A DNA stretch of 64,000 nucleotides from Candidatus Poseidoniaceae archaeon (GTDB lineage Archaea > Thermoplasmatota > Poseidoniia > Poseidoniales > Poseidoniaceae): assembly GCA_030747785.1 (NCBI GenBank), contig JASLKC010000024.1:1-64000 (forward strand), in the 5' to 3' direction. Shown piece after piece: positions 48,869 through 57,338 of the stretch. Below the pieces are notes generated by a model. It saw only the letters and a list, made by a program, of their open reading frames with translations, made no database searches and was not told the DNA's origin. The position numbers were made by a program, and so were the translations under genes. The first letter of the stretch is position 1. Every line of letters starts with the position of its first letter.

Positions 48869-49924
48869 ATGGATCTTGGTGGTGAGTTTTGTCTTGTGTG
48901 CGGGGCTGCACCACCTCTCTACAGTGGCCGCATGTGTGAAAAATGTACTCGCGAACGGGTGAAACTTGCAGAGGTTCCCAAGAATGTTCCATGGACACGG
49001 TGTGCACGGTGTGGAAGAATTGATTTTCAAGGAAAATGGTGCGAAGTCGAAGAGGATGAATTATGGAATGAATTAGTTCAACGAAATGTTGAATTCCACG
49101 TCGAGGTCGAAGATCTTGAATTGGGAATACTTGCACAAGAAGTTGATGGAAGACATACCTTGGTCCACCTCCAAATTGAGGGCATAATCGATGATCTACT
49201 CTACACTGACGAAAAGACGATGCGGGCTAGAATGTCAAATGGAGTCTGCTTAACATGTACTCGCCAAGCAGGTAATTACTTCGAAGCAACAGTACAGATT
49301 CGTTCAAGTGCACGACGTCTTTCTGAAGAAGAATTTCTTGTCTTAAGAGCCACTCTTAACACACTACTCGAGGAGATGCCTGATGACCCGATGTTTTTCA
49401 TCACATCAGAAGGACCGGTCACCGGAGGATACGATGTTGTTCTTGGCTCTAAGGCACTAGCTAGAGCATGGGGCCGCCACCTCGTTAGCAATCATGGTGG
49501 ACAAATTGCAGCTACTACTTCGATCGTTGGAAGAAAGGATGGAGCGGACCTTACGAGGCTAACACTTCTCTATCGTAAACCAGGATATGACTTAGGTGAT
49601 ATCATCCGCTGGCGAGGAGAATTATGGCGACCATCAAATTGGTCGGGAGAAGGTGCGGTTCTCGAAAAAATCGAGCGCCGTGAAAGGACTGGCGCATCTT
49701 GGCGTGATTTGGAAGCCGCAACAGTAATCCTTCGTCAAAATGAACTACATTACATCGAGATTGTCAGCGAGGATTCATCAGTGGCGGAATTCCTCGACCC
49801 AAATACGTGGAAGATGGAAGCGGTTCGACTGCCCTACGAACATGTGACTGGAAGAAAACTTCTTCTTGCTCGCATCGATGGGGAATGGTTGAGTCTACCA
49901 TACATGGGAATGGACGGTGAGTAA
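48869..49924 (+). CDS. nmd3: NMD3 family protein (ribosomal large-subunit biogenesis)
   Basis: CLVCGAAPPLYSGRMCEKCTRERV and CARCGRIDFQGKW Cys pairs; GVCLTCTRQAGNYFEATVQIR; VVLGSKALARAWGRHL. Confidence 0.9.
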   Translation: MDLGGEFCLVCGAAPPLYSGRMCEKCTRERVKLAEVPKNVPWTRCARCGRIDFQGKWCEVEEDELWNELVQRNVEFHVEVEDLELGILAQEVDGRHTLVHLQIEGIIDDLLYTDEKTMRARMSNGVCLTCTRQAGNYFEATVQIRSSARRLSEEEFLVLRATLNTLLEEMPDDPMFFITSEGPVTGGYDVVLGSKALARAWGRHLVSNHGGQIAATTSIVGRKDGADLTRLTLLYRKPGYDLGDIIRWRGELWRPSNWSGEGAVLEKIERRERTGASWRDLEAATVILRQNELHYIEIVSEDSSVAEFLDPNTWKMEAVRLPYEHVTGRKLLLARIDGEWLSLPYMGMDGE

Positions 49925-50995
49925 ATGGAAGAAGGAATCATTCGCTTAGCAACTGCACTCGATTCTGAAAACATGATTGGTTATACCCGTAAATTTGCGG
50001 ATGACATTGAAGATGGTCAAGAATGCGTACGGGAGGAATTACTTCCGTGGCTTAGTACGATTCGTCAGAACTGGTCAGGAGTCCTATTCCTTGGAATGGG
50101 TGGTTCTGCTGCCGGGGGGGACTTCATCTCTACAATAGCAGACCGCCTTGGGAAGAAACCCGTTCGGACACATAGAGGATATGAATTACCAGAATGGTGG
50201 GATTCTTCATGGCTAGTTGTCGCCACATCATATTCTGGAAATACCGAAGAAACCCTTTCCGCAACCGAAGCCGCTGCTGCAAGTGGAACTGTTGTCGTGA
50301 TTTCTAGTGGAGGAGTTCTTGCAGGAATGTGTGAACTCCATGAGAATATGCATCTAATTTCATGTCCTTCTGGACAACCACCGCGTTCTGCCTTCGGGCA
50401 CTTATTCAGCCGCCAACTTGCATTGATGGTACATGCAGGAATTCTACCACACACTCTTGGTTCCGAGGCTTTGATGAGATTGAAATTAGCCGTGGGTGAT
50501 TGTGATATCTTAGCTGACCCCGAGGGTGATATTTGCTTACTTGCTGCTGAATTAATCGAGGCACCGATTTCAATTCTTGGACCTTCTGAACTCTTGCCCG
50601 CCCTGAATAGATTCAAGAATCAACTCAATGAAAACTCAGCACGATTTGCTCGAATTGATTCATTTCCCGAAATGAATCACAATGAGATAGTCGCATGGGG
50701 AGGAGTTGGTCCCGACCAAGACCCTCAATCTGAAAATCAGGCTGTACTTCTAGTGAATTGGGATGGAATGCATCGAAGAGTGCATCAGCGGATGGACTGG
50801 TTTGTTTCACATTGTCCAAGTGAAAAAGCATGGAGGATTCAAGGTGAAGGTGCTAGTTTGGTTGAAGCATTGCTCCATCTTTGTATAACGATGGACTGGC
50901 TATCAATTGCATTAGCGCTTTTGCATGGAAAAGACCCTTCTGCAATTGATCCTATCTCTTCCTTGAAGCAACACCTTTCCGAAATAAATCAGTAA
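49925..50995 (+). CDS. Bifunctional phosphoglucose/phosphomannose isomerase
   Basis: SIS domain: LGMGGSAAGGDFIS, VVATSYSGNTEETLSATEAA, FPEMNHNEIVAWGG. Confidence 0.92.
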   Translation: MEEGIIRLATALDSENMIGYTRKFADDIEDGQECVREELLPWLSTIRQNWSGVLFLGMGGSAAGGDFISTIADRLGKKPVRTHRGYELPEWWDSSWLVVATSYSGNTEETLSATEAAAASGTVVVISSGGVLAGMCELHENMHLISCPSGQPPRSAFGHLFSRQLALMVHAGILPHTLGSEALMRLKLAVGDCDILADPEGDICLLAAELIEAPISILGPSELLPALNRFKNQLNENSARFARIDSFPEMNHNEIVAWGGVGPDQDPQSENQAVLLVNWDGMHRRVHQRMDWFVSHCPSEKAWRIQGEGASLVEALLHLCITMDWLSIALALLHGKDPSAIDPISSLKQHLSEINQ

Positions 50996-51615
50996 ATTGG
51001 GCCGAGTACAAGTCTTGGATCTGGAAATCGTTCGAGTGCCCATTCACGTTCTGAAACTGCAACTACTCCAGGCATGTCATTGTCGTCAGGTTCTTCCCAG
51101 GACAACTGGAAATGGAGATGCGGAGGCCATCCTCCATTTACTCCTTCATCTCCTATTGTGGCGAGTAGATGACCTTCACTCACGCTTTGACCAACTTTTA
51201 CCATCTCTAAACTTTCAACAGAAAGATGGCCATGTAATGCCCAAATATCTCTGCCATCGAGTGAATGCTTTGTGATTATTGTCGGCCCGTAAGAGCCATC
51301 TTCGCTATTGGTCCCCATCGAATGAACAACACCATCTGAGAATGCGAAGACCGGTTCACCGACTGGAGCTCCGATATCTATTCCCACATGAAGTTCTCTT
51401 TTCCCCTCGAAAAGCTCCTGTGTATACATACCCGGCCTAACCTCATCATATCTACCGATTTGATAGGCAAAAGGACATTGAAAATCAGGATCAATTCCCC
51501 TTGTATAATCGAAAACCCAGTATTCATCAGGTAGTTGGATGACTGGGTGCATGATAGGCGGAAAACGCCTTGCCTCTTCAAACGACCTGCGATGAGATGA
51601 AGTGCTCACAATCAC
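50989..51615 (-). CDS. M23-family peptidase-like protein
   Basis: HVGIDIGAPVGEPVFAFSDGVV, HGHLSVESLEMVKVGQSVSEGHLLATIGDEGVNGGWPPHLHFQL. Confidence 0.88.
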   Translation of the reverse strand: MIVSTSSHRRSFEEARRFPPIMHPVIQLPDEYWVFDYTRGIDPDFQCPFAYQIGRYDEVRPGMYTQELFEGKRELHVGIDIGAPVGEPVFAFSDGVVHSMGTNSEDGSYGPTIITKHSLDGRDIWALHGHLSVESLEMVKVGQSVSEGHLLATIGDEGVNGGWPPHLHFQLSWEEPDDNDMPGVVAVSEREWALERFPDPRLVLGPIY

Positions 51616-51626
51616 CGAAGGTGATT
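51610..51626 (+). repeat. Inverted repeat upstream of membrane protein gene
   Basis: AATCACC-GAA-GGTGATT, 1 nt before ATG 51628; also near the divergent M23 gene start (51615). Confidence 0.8.
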
Positions 51627-51627
51627 G

Positions 51628-53766
51628 ATGTCATGGCTTGTCTTGGCTGTATCGCTCCTTCCAGGGCTAGCAATTGCTAGGGAGATCGATGCTACTTCCG
51701 ATTGGTTACGTAGGTTCTTTCTCGCCCCATCGCTTGGCCTATTATTGCTCTTTACACTTGCTGGTATCAATTACCTTGCTGGAGCGAGTATGCTAACATT
51801 GCATCTCCTAATTTTCATTGCAAATGCTCTCGCAATCTATGTTCTGTCTCGCAATAGAGAAGAGACATGGAGTCAACGACAATTTTTCTTTATCGAAAAT
51901 CGTTCTAGGGCAATGTTTCCTGCAATTATTGTAGTTACATTAGTCTGTATGCTCCCCTTAATTTTCCTAGACCGCCCCATGGGAGTAGATTGGATTGGTT
52001 TCTCAGCGATTAGTGATTCTATTCTGAGAACTGGCACAATGGAACTACCTTCTCCTTCCCAGGGATGGTGGACTTATCCCCCGGCATTACCAACCCTTGC
52101 GGCTTGGAATTCATCAGTTACCGGAGTTACAACTGCAGATTCGGTATTCTCCATTGGACAACTTAGCCTACTCGCATTATTATTTGGCATCATGGGAGCG
52201 ATGGATCGGCACGGTGCTGGAATACAATCGATGCTTGCTATGGGCTTAGCTGCAGGACTATTTGCCAAGGGATTTGATTCTGGATATCCTACTGTTGCTA
52301 GCCATTTAGGTTTGGTAGTGGGCCTACTAATTGTTCTAGAAGTGGATAGGAGAAAATCAGATGAATTCTTTTTGATTTTTGCTTTACTAGCCTCAGCACT
52401 TCTCCATCCATCAGGGGCAATAATGCTCGGGCTTCTGATTATCTCTGAACAATTGCTGACCAAAGGAGGTGAATCTCTCAATCGAATACTGGTCATCTGT
52501 TCTTTTGCATTAGGTGCAGTAGCAGTAATTGGACTTGTAGTAATCTCTCCGAGTTTACTAGAGCACGCTATTTTCGCTGAACATGGCTGGCAGGGAGGGC
52601 GCCCGTTACTGATGTACAATGGGATTTTGCTAATTGTTGGTGGTTTCGCCGCCCAGAGAATTCACAATACAATTGAGGGTCGAATTCTGATTGCTTGGGT
52701 CACTTTGATTTGGATATTAACAGGAATTCACCTCTTTCCATCGCTTGAAGAAGTTTGGGTTTTCAAGGTGGTTTCCGCTTCTCTCTATTCGATGGGGATG
52801 TATGCCTTCCACATTCCTCTCGCGGTAATTGTGGGACTTTGGTGGTCTGCTAGTACCGACCTTGGTTCAACAGGTGAAGCGGAAAACCTACTGATGTATG
52901 GCCGTGATGAGCATCCTACATCCAAAGTAGTTAAAGCGCTGACAATTTCTTCAATTCTAATCCTTAGTACTGCTTGCGGAATAATTGTTGAACTCTCAAA
53001 CCACGAAGAACTCCAAGCATATACCGATGGTGATGAAGCGATTCATGACATGCTGTCAGATTTACCCGATGGGTCAATTGTCTACAATGAAAATATGCAT
53101 TGGGGTCATTCATGGAATCTGCCCGAAAGTGTCGGAGTTACGGCAGTGCCAACACTTGGATTACTCCATCAAACTTATTCTATCCAGAATGCCGCTACTA
53201 CTGCAATCGGAAATGATGATGTTTCACGAATCCAGACCCTCGGTATCACACATGCAGTCACATCTCCAATGGGTTCGATGGTTTGGACTATTGCCTCTTC
53301 AGAATATTGGCAAATAATGGCCGACCAAGACGGGGCTCGACTCTGGCGCTTTGTTCCAGAAGGTGGACAACCAGTTTCAAATTTCTATGCTATCGAGGGC
53401 GATGAAATGAGGCCTGACCCTTGGAAGGATCATAGATTCCGTGACCCTTTCGATTTAGGTGATGAACGCGCGTTTATTTCTGATGATAGTCAAACGATTT
53501 CCCTTCCTATTTTATCTGAAGTCCAAGTGTGTTTAGTGGCTGAAAAGGTAGGCGATATTGATGCGAGTTTCAATGGAATTGAAATTAAGGGAGAAGGATG
53601 GACTCAAACCTGTATGGTTAGTTCAAACCAGACGCAGATCATCGAAGCAGGTGGTGGAAGTTCATGGATTAATCCAATCGGACTTTCTGGGCGTGGAGAC
53701 CGTATTTTCGATGAAACTGGGCTTAGATTACATTGGATTGAGCTTCGTTCTGTGAATTTAGAATAA
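51628..53766 (+). CDS. Polytopic membrane protein, possible GT-C-type glycosyltransferase
   Basis: 713 aa, ~12 hydrophobic segments then soluble C-terminal domain; followed by a DPM1-like GT2. Enzyme class is inferred. Confidence 0.55.
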   Translation: MSWLVLAVSLLPGLAIAREIDATSDWLRRFFLAPSLGLLLLFTLAGINYLAGASMLTLHLLIFIANALAIYVLSRNREETWSQRQFFFIENRSRAMFPAIIVVTLVCMLPLIFLDRPMGVDWIGFSAISDSILRTGTMELPSPSQGWWTYPPALPTLAAWNSSVTGVTTADSVFSIGQLSLLALLFGIMGAMDRHGAGIQSMLAMGLAAGLFAKGFDSGYPTVASHLGLVVGLLIVLEVDRRKSDEFFLIFALLASALLHPSGAIMLGLLIISEQLLTKGGESLNRILVICSFALGAVAVIGLVVISPSLLEHAIFAEHGWQGGRPLLMYNGILLIVGGFAAQRIHNTIEGRILIAWVTLIWILTGIHLFPSLEEVWVFKVVSASLYSMGMYAFHIPLAVIVGLWWSASTDLGSTGEAENLLMYGRDEHPTSKVVKALTISSILILSTACGIIVELSNHEELQAYTDGDEAIHDMLSDLPDGSIVYNENMHWGHSWNLPESVGVTAVPTLGLLHQTYSIQNAATTAIGNDDVSRIQTLGITHAVTSPMGSMVWTIASSEYWQIMADQDGARLWRFVPEGGQPVSNFYAIEGDEMRPDPWKDHRFRDPFDLGDERAFISDDSQTISLPILSEVQVCLVAEKVGDIDASFNGIEIKGEGWTQTCMVSSNQTQIIEAGGGSSWINPIGLSGRGDRIFDETGLRLHWIELRSVNLE

Positions 53767-53803
53767 GGGAAAGACTTGACATTGACGCCATACAGGCCAA
53801 ATC

Positions 53804-54514
53804 GTGCCAGGCCTTTTCATCATGTTGCCAGCCCTCGACGAGGCGGATGCATTGCCCAAAGTTGTCGGAGCTATTCCTGTAGATGAATTGAAAGCGGCGG
53901 GATGGCAACCTCGAATCGTTGTAGTCGATGGCGGAAGCACTGATAAAACCGTAAAGGTAGCACATGAACTTGGATGTATTGTCTACCATCAAAAAGGGCG
54001 TGGAAAAGGGTCAGGAATGCGCCAAGCTTTCAATGCATTTCTCAATAGTGAAAATGATGCCTTGGTAATGTTAGATGCAGATGGCACATACGACCCAAAA
54101 GAGATTCCACTTTTACTCAGTAAACTCGAAGAAAATTGCGTTGTAATCGGAGATAGGCTGCGCGGACATTTGAACCGCAATGCAATGACTACTGTCAATT
54201 GGTTGGGAAACCACATGCTAACATGGCTCGCAGTTGCCTTATTTGGCAAGGCAATAAATGACCTATGCTCGGGGTATTGGGCTTTTTCTAAGTCCGCATT
54301 ATCGAAGATGGAACTCAATAGTTTGAGATTTGAAATCGAAGCGGAGATGTACACCTCTTGTGCGTATAGAGATATCCGAATACGTCATGTGCCAATCAGT
54401 TATTCTGAACGAATTGGCGATGCGAAACTCGGTTCGCTGAGAGATGGCGGTTCCATTGCCCGTAAACTCATCATCAGACGGATATTCCCCCGACCATATG
54501 AGGCCTCGAAATGA
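53804..54514 (+). CDS. Glycosyltransferase family 2 (dolichyl-phosphate mannose/glucose synthase-like)
   Basis: LPALDEADALPKVVGAIP, VVVDGGSTDKTVKVAHELG, VMLDADGTYDPKEIPLLL. GTG start at 53804 or ATG 53822. Confidence 0.9.
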   Translation: MPGLFIMLPALDEADALPKVVGAIPVDELKAAGWQPRIVVVDGGSTDKTVKVAHELGCIVYHQKGRGKGSGMRQAFNAFLNSENDALVMLDADGTYDPKEIPLLLSKLEENCVVIGDRLRGHLNRNAMTTVNWLGNHMLTWLAVALFGKAINDLCSGYWAFSKSALSKMELNSLRFEIEAEMYTSCAYRDIRIRHVPISYSERIGDAKLGSLRDGGSIARKLIIRRIFPRPYEASK

Positions 54515-55485
54515 ATAGGCTAAATGCTGTAATTCTAGGGGCATCTGGATTGGTTGGACAAAGACTCCAACAGAGGCTTGTAGACCATCCTTGGTTTGAG
54601 GTTGTGGCGATTGCAGGTTCTCCTAAGACCGCGGGATTACACCACAGCCAAGTGGAATGGAGGCTTGATGGAAAAAGGCCGACATTTGATTTATCCATTT
54701 GTTCTATGGATTCAATACCTAATGCTGATATTGCCTTTTCAGCACTGCCTTCTGATATTGCGCTACAAGTAGAACCAGCCTTAGTGAAACGAGGTATTTC
54801 GGTATTCTCCAATGCCTCAGCATTTAGACGGATTAGTGGTATTCCATTAGTCATCCCCGAAGTAAATCCTTCCGAACTTGAGAAATTCAATGGGCATGTT
54901 TGTGCAACAAATTGTACTGTTGTGCCTGTAATATTACCACTGGTTGGTCTGAGAAATCACTTGGAATCAGTGGAAATTAGTACAAGTCAGGCATTATCTG
55001 GAGCGGGTTGGGAATTATTATTCGATGAAGTTGCTTTGGCTGGAGAAGTAGATCCATTCATTCCTGATGAAGAAGAAAAGTTGATTGCAGAATTTAAACA
55101 TCTTTTCGATATAGAAATTCCAGTTATAGCAAACTGCAATAGAGTTGCTCACAAAGATGGGCATCTTGTGCATGTAAAAGCAATACTCGATGCAAATTTT
55201 TCAGTTGAAGAAATCAAAGAAAAAATGATCGTAGAACGCCTTAATCTTCCCTCTGCACCTGAAAATGTCATTATCATCACAGATGAGTGCCCTACTCGCA
55301 AAAAACACCTCTGGGCAGGAGGAGAGGGGCTTGGCGCTGGAATGTCTACAGTAGTAGGGGATATTCATGTTGAAGGTAAAATGTTGTCATTTTCTGCTCT
55401 ATCACACAATACTGTACGCGGAGCCGCTGGTGGAGTGATTCTCCTAGCAGAATTCGCGCACGCCCAAGGGTACATTTCCAAATAG
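54511..55485 (+). CDS. asd: Aspartate-semialdehyde dehydrogenase
   Basis: VILGASGLVGQRLQQRL; active-site NCTVV in HVCATNCTVVPVILPL; AGEGLGAGMSTVVGDI. Confidence 0.92.
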   Translation: MNRLNAVILGASGLVGQRLQQRLVDHPWFEVVAIAGSPKTAGLHHSQVEWRLDGKRPTFDLSICSMDSIPNADIAFSALPSDIALQVEPALVKRGISVFSNASAFRRISGIPLVIPEVNPSELEKFNGHVCATNCTVVPVILPLVGLRNHLESVEISTSQALSGAGWELLFDEVALAGEVDPFIPDEEEKLIAEFKHLFDIEIPVIANCNRVAHKDGHLVHVKAILDANFSVEEIKEKMIVERLNLPSAPENVIIITDECPTRKKHLWAGGEGLGAGMSTVVGDIHVEGKMLSFSALSHNTVRGAAGGVILLAEFAHAQGYISK

Positions 55486-55516
55486 GGAATCGGTTCTGGC
55501 TCTATTCGGTGGTTGC

Positions 55517-56461
55517 ATGGGTATCACAGCAATGATTCCGAATATGACCTTCAAACAATTGCAAGATGAAGCGAATAGTCGCTGGGGTGAAATTTGGGAT
55601 TCTGGTGCTGACCGCATCCGAGTTCTACTCCTAATTCCACGCACTCAAAGGAAATTGCTCGAACTTCATGGTGATATGATTGAACATGGACAACCTGTGA
55701 TGGCGATTTTCCATAGACCTCGCGTAGAGGCACATCTCCTTGAGGAAGTGGGATTCGACCCACGCTTAGCTTCATTCCAATTTCTCGACATAGCAAGTGC
55801 CGATTTGGGCCCGTGGATGCAGCAATTAGTAACTCAAGAAGGATGGTTGCGAAGTATTGTTGAAATTGCCCCTGTACCATTTGTTGTCGACATACCTAAT
55901 CAAAGGACCTTTGAGCGACACAATATCCTCTGTTTCAGACACGCTGATCTTCCCTCACTTTCGAATTATCACCTTCCATATCCAATTGATGCTCTGGTCG
56001 GTAAGGCCTTCGTTTCGCTTCCACGCCGACAAGCCGCAGAACTTGCAAAGCAACAGGCGGAAATACTCGGTGTTGGACTTGCAAAACCTGAACCAGTAAA
56101 GGCCGAAGTCCCAGTTGTAACTGATACACCTGAGCCTGTAGTTCCAAACCCTGTGCCTGAAATGGAGGTTGCATTTGTTACTGAAATGGTGCCTGAGCCA
56201 ATGGGTGAAGCATCCGTTCCACTCCCTGGTGCACCTCAGCCAGAGGTGGAAGAAAGTGTTCCACTCCCCAGTAAGGCAGTTGAAGTGGTAAATGATATGC
56301 CTGAAATCGAAATCGAATTCCGTGGCATAGTGCAAACATTGCTAGATGAAGGAGTGGACCCCTCAGAAATGATGAGTGACCCTCGACTTGAAGATGTTCA
56401 GGAAAGAGCAATGGCAATCGACTTTGAGACTTGGCCGGTTTTCATGCAAATGGTAACTTGA
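55517..56461 (+). CDS. Hypothetical protein with Pro/Val/Glu-rich middle
   Basis: 314 aa continuous ORF between asd and zinc-ribbon gene, typical composition; no family recognised. Confidence 0.6.
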   Translation: MGITAMIPNMTFKQLQDEANSRWGEIWDSGADRIRVLLLIPRTQRKLLELHGDMIEHGQPVMAIFHRPRVEAHLLEEVGFDPRLASFQFLDIASADLGPWMQQLVTQEGWLRSIVEIAPVPFVVDIPNQRTFERHNILCFRHADLPSLSNYHLPYPIDALVGKAFVSLPRRQAAELAKQQAEILGVGLAKPEPVKAEVPVVTDTPEPVVPNPVPEMEVAFVTEMVPEPMGEASVPLPGAPQPEVEESVPLPSKAVEVVNDMPEIEIEFRGIVQTLLDEGVDPSEMMSDPRLEDVQERAMAIDFETWPVFMQMVT

Positions 56462-56501
56462 ACATCGGTGGGTTGAAGGACATCACCGCTCTGGGAGTGA
56501 C

Positions 56502-56696
56502 ATGGCATTCTGTATCTCATGTGGACAGATGCAAACCGATGGCACCCGTTTCTGTCGTTTTTGTGGCGGGCAGCAGCCTAGTGACCAATTAGTAGCTCGC
56601 CTTCGAATGGAGGCTGAAGCGATTCGTTACCAAATTCAACAATTGCAGCAACAACAGATGCAGCAGATGGGACATGGCCAGCAGCGCCGTTGGTGA
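56502..56696 (+). CDS. Small zinc-ribbon protein
   Basis: CISCGQMQTDGTRFCRFCGGQQPS (zinc-ribbon_2-like) then Gln-rich coiled tail; overlaps next gene start. Confidence 0.7.
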   Translation: MAFCISCGQMQTDGTRFCRFCGGQQPSDQLVARLRMEAEAIRYQIQQLQQQQMQQMGHGQQRRW

Positions 56697-57250
56697 TGCC
56701 TTTGCGACTTCGCCACTTGGCGATGGCTCTGTCTAAATTGCCAAGGCATCCTTGTAATGCAGTTGAACTTGAACAATATCAGACCGAAGGAGACCTCGCA
56801 GCAAATTGGTTGATGAGAATTGATGCTATCGATTCCTTAGCCGGGAAAAAGGTCCTTGACCTCGGGGCTGGAAATGGAATTCTTGGCCACGGTGCATCAT
56901 TGCTTGGTGCAGATGTTATCTTTGTCGAATGTGATAGCAATGCAGCAACTCTGTGTCGTGATTTGGGTGAAACGATAGAGGGCCGGGTTGGTGAGGTCGA
57001 ACTTCCGGATGTTGATATCGTAATCACCAATCCTCCATGGGGAGTTCAGACCCATGGTGCTGACAGAATATTCATTGATTCTGCACTAGGAGTTGCACCG
57101 ATATTACACATAATGCACAGTGCTCAAGCTAGTCATCTACCAGAAGGGGACCTCATCATGGAAGCCGAATTCCGAATGCCGGCCACTTATGCTCATCACA
57201 CAAGTAAAACCGGCTCGACAAACGTAGCATGTTGGCGTATCACTCGATGA
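56696..57250 (+). CDS. METTL5-like (COG2263-type) SAM-dependent methyltransferase
   Basis: VLDLGAGNGILGHGASLLGA, ITNPPWGVQTHGADRIFIDSAL; starts ATG 56696 or GTG 56693. Confidence 0.82.
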   Translation: MPLRLRHLAMALSKLPRHPCNAVELEQYQTEGDLAANWLMRIDAIDSLAGKKVLDLGAGNGILGHGASLLGADVIFVECDSNAATLCRDLGETIEGRVGEVELPDVDIVITNPPWGVQTHGADRIFIDSALGVAPILHIMHSAQASHLPEGDLIMEAEFRMPATYAHHTSKTGSTNVACWRITR

Positions 57251-57294
57251 TGGGGGTTGAAAAGGGGAGAGCCCCCGCCTCGGAGTGTATTCCC

Positions 57295-57311
57295 GTAGCC
57301 CGTAGGGCTAC
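57295..57311 (+). repeat. Inverted repeat upstream of csl4-RRM
   Basis: GTAGCCC-GTA-GGGCTAC, 27 nt before ATG 57339. Confidence 0.75.
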
Positions 57312-57338
57312 TCCCCCCAACAAAATGAGCGTGATAAT

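Noticed and set aside
50065-50616. 183-aa minus-strand ORF within PGI/PMI
   Set aside because: Antisense shadow of a conserved SIS-domain gene.
52074-52619. 181-aa minus-strand ORF within the polytopic membrane gene
   Set aside because: Antisense shadow; the sense strand shows regular TM segments.
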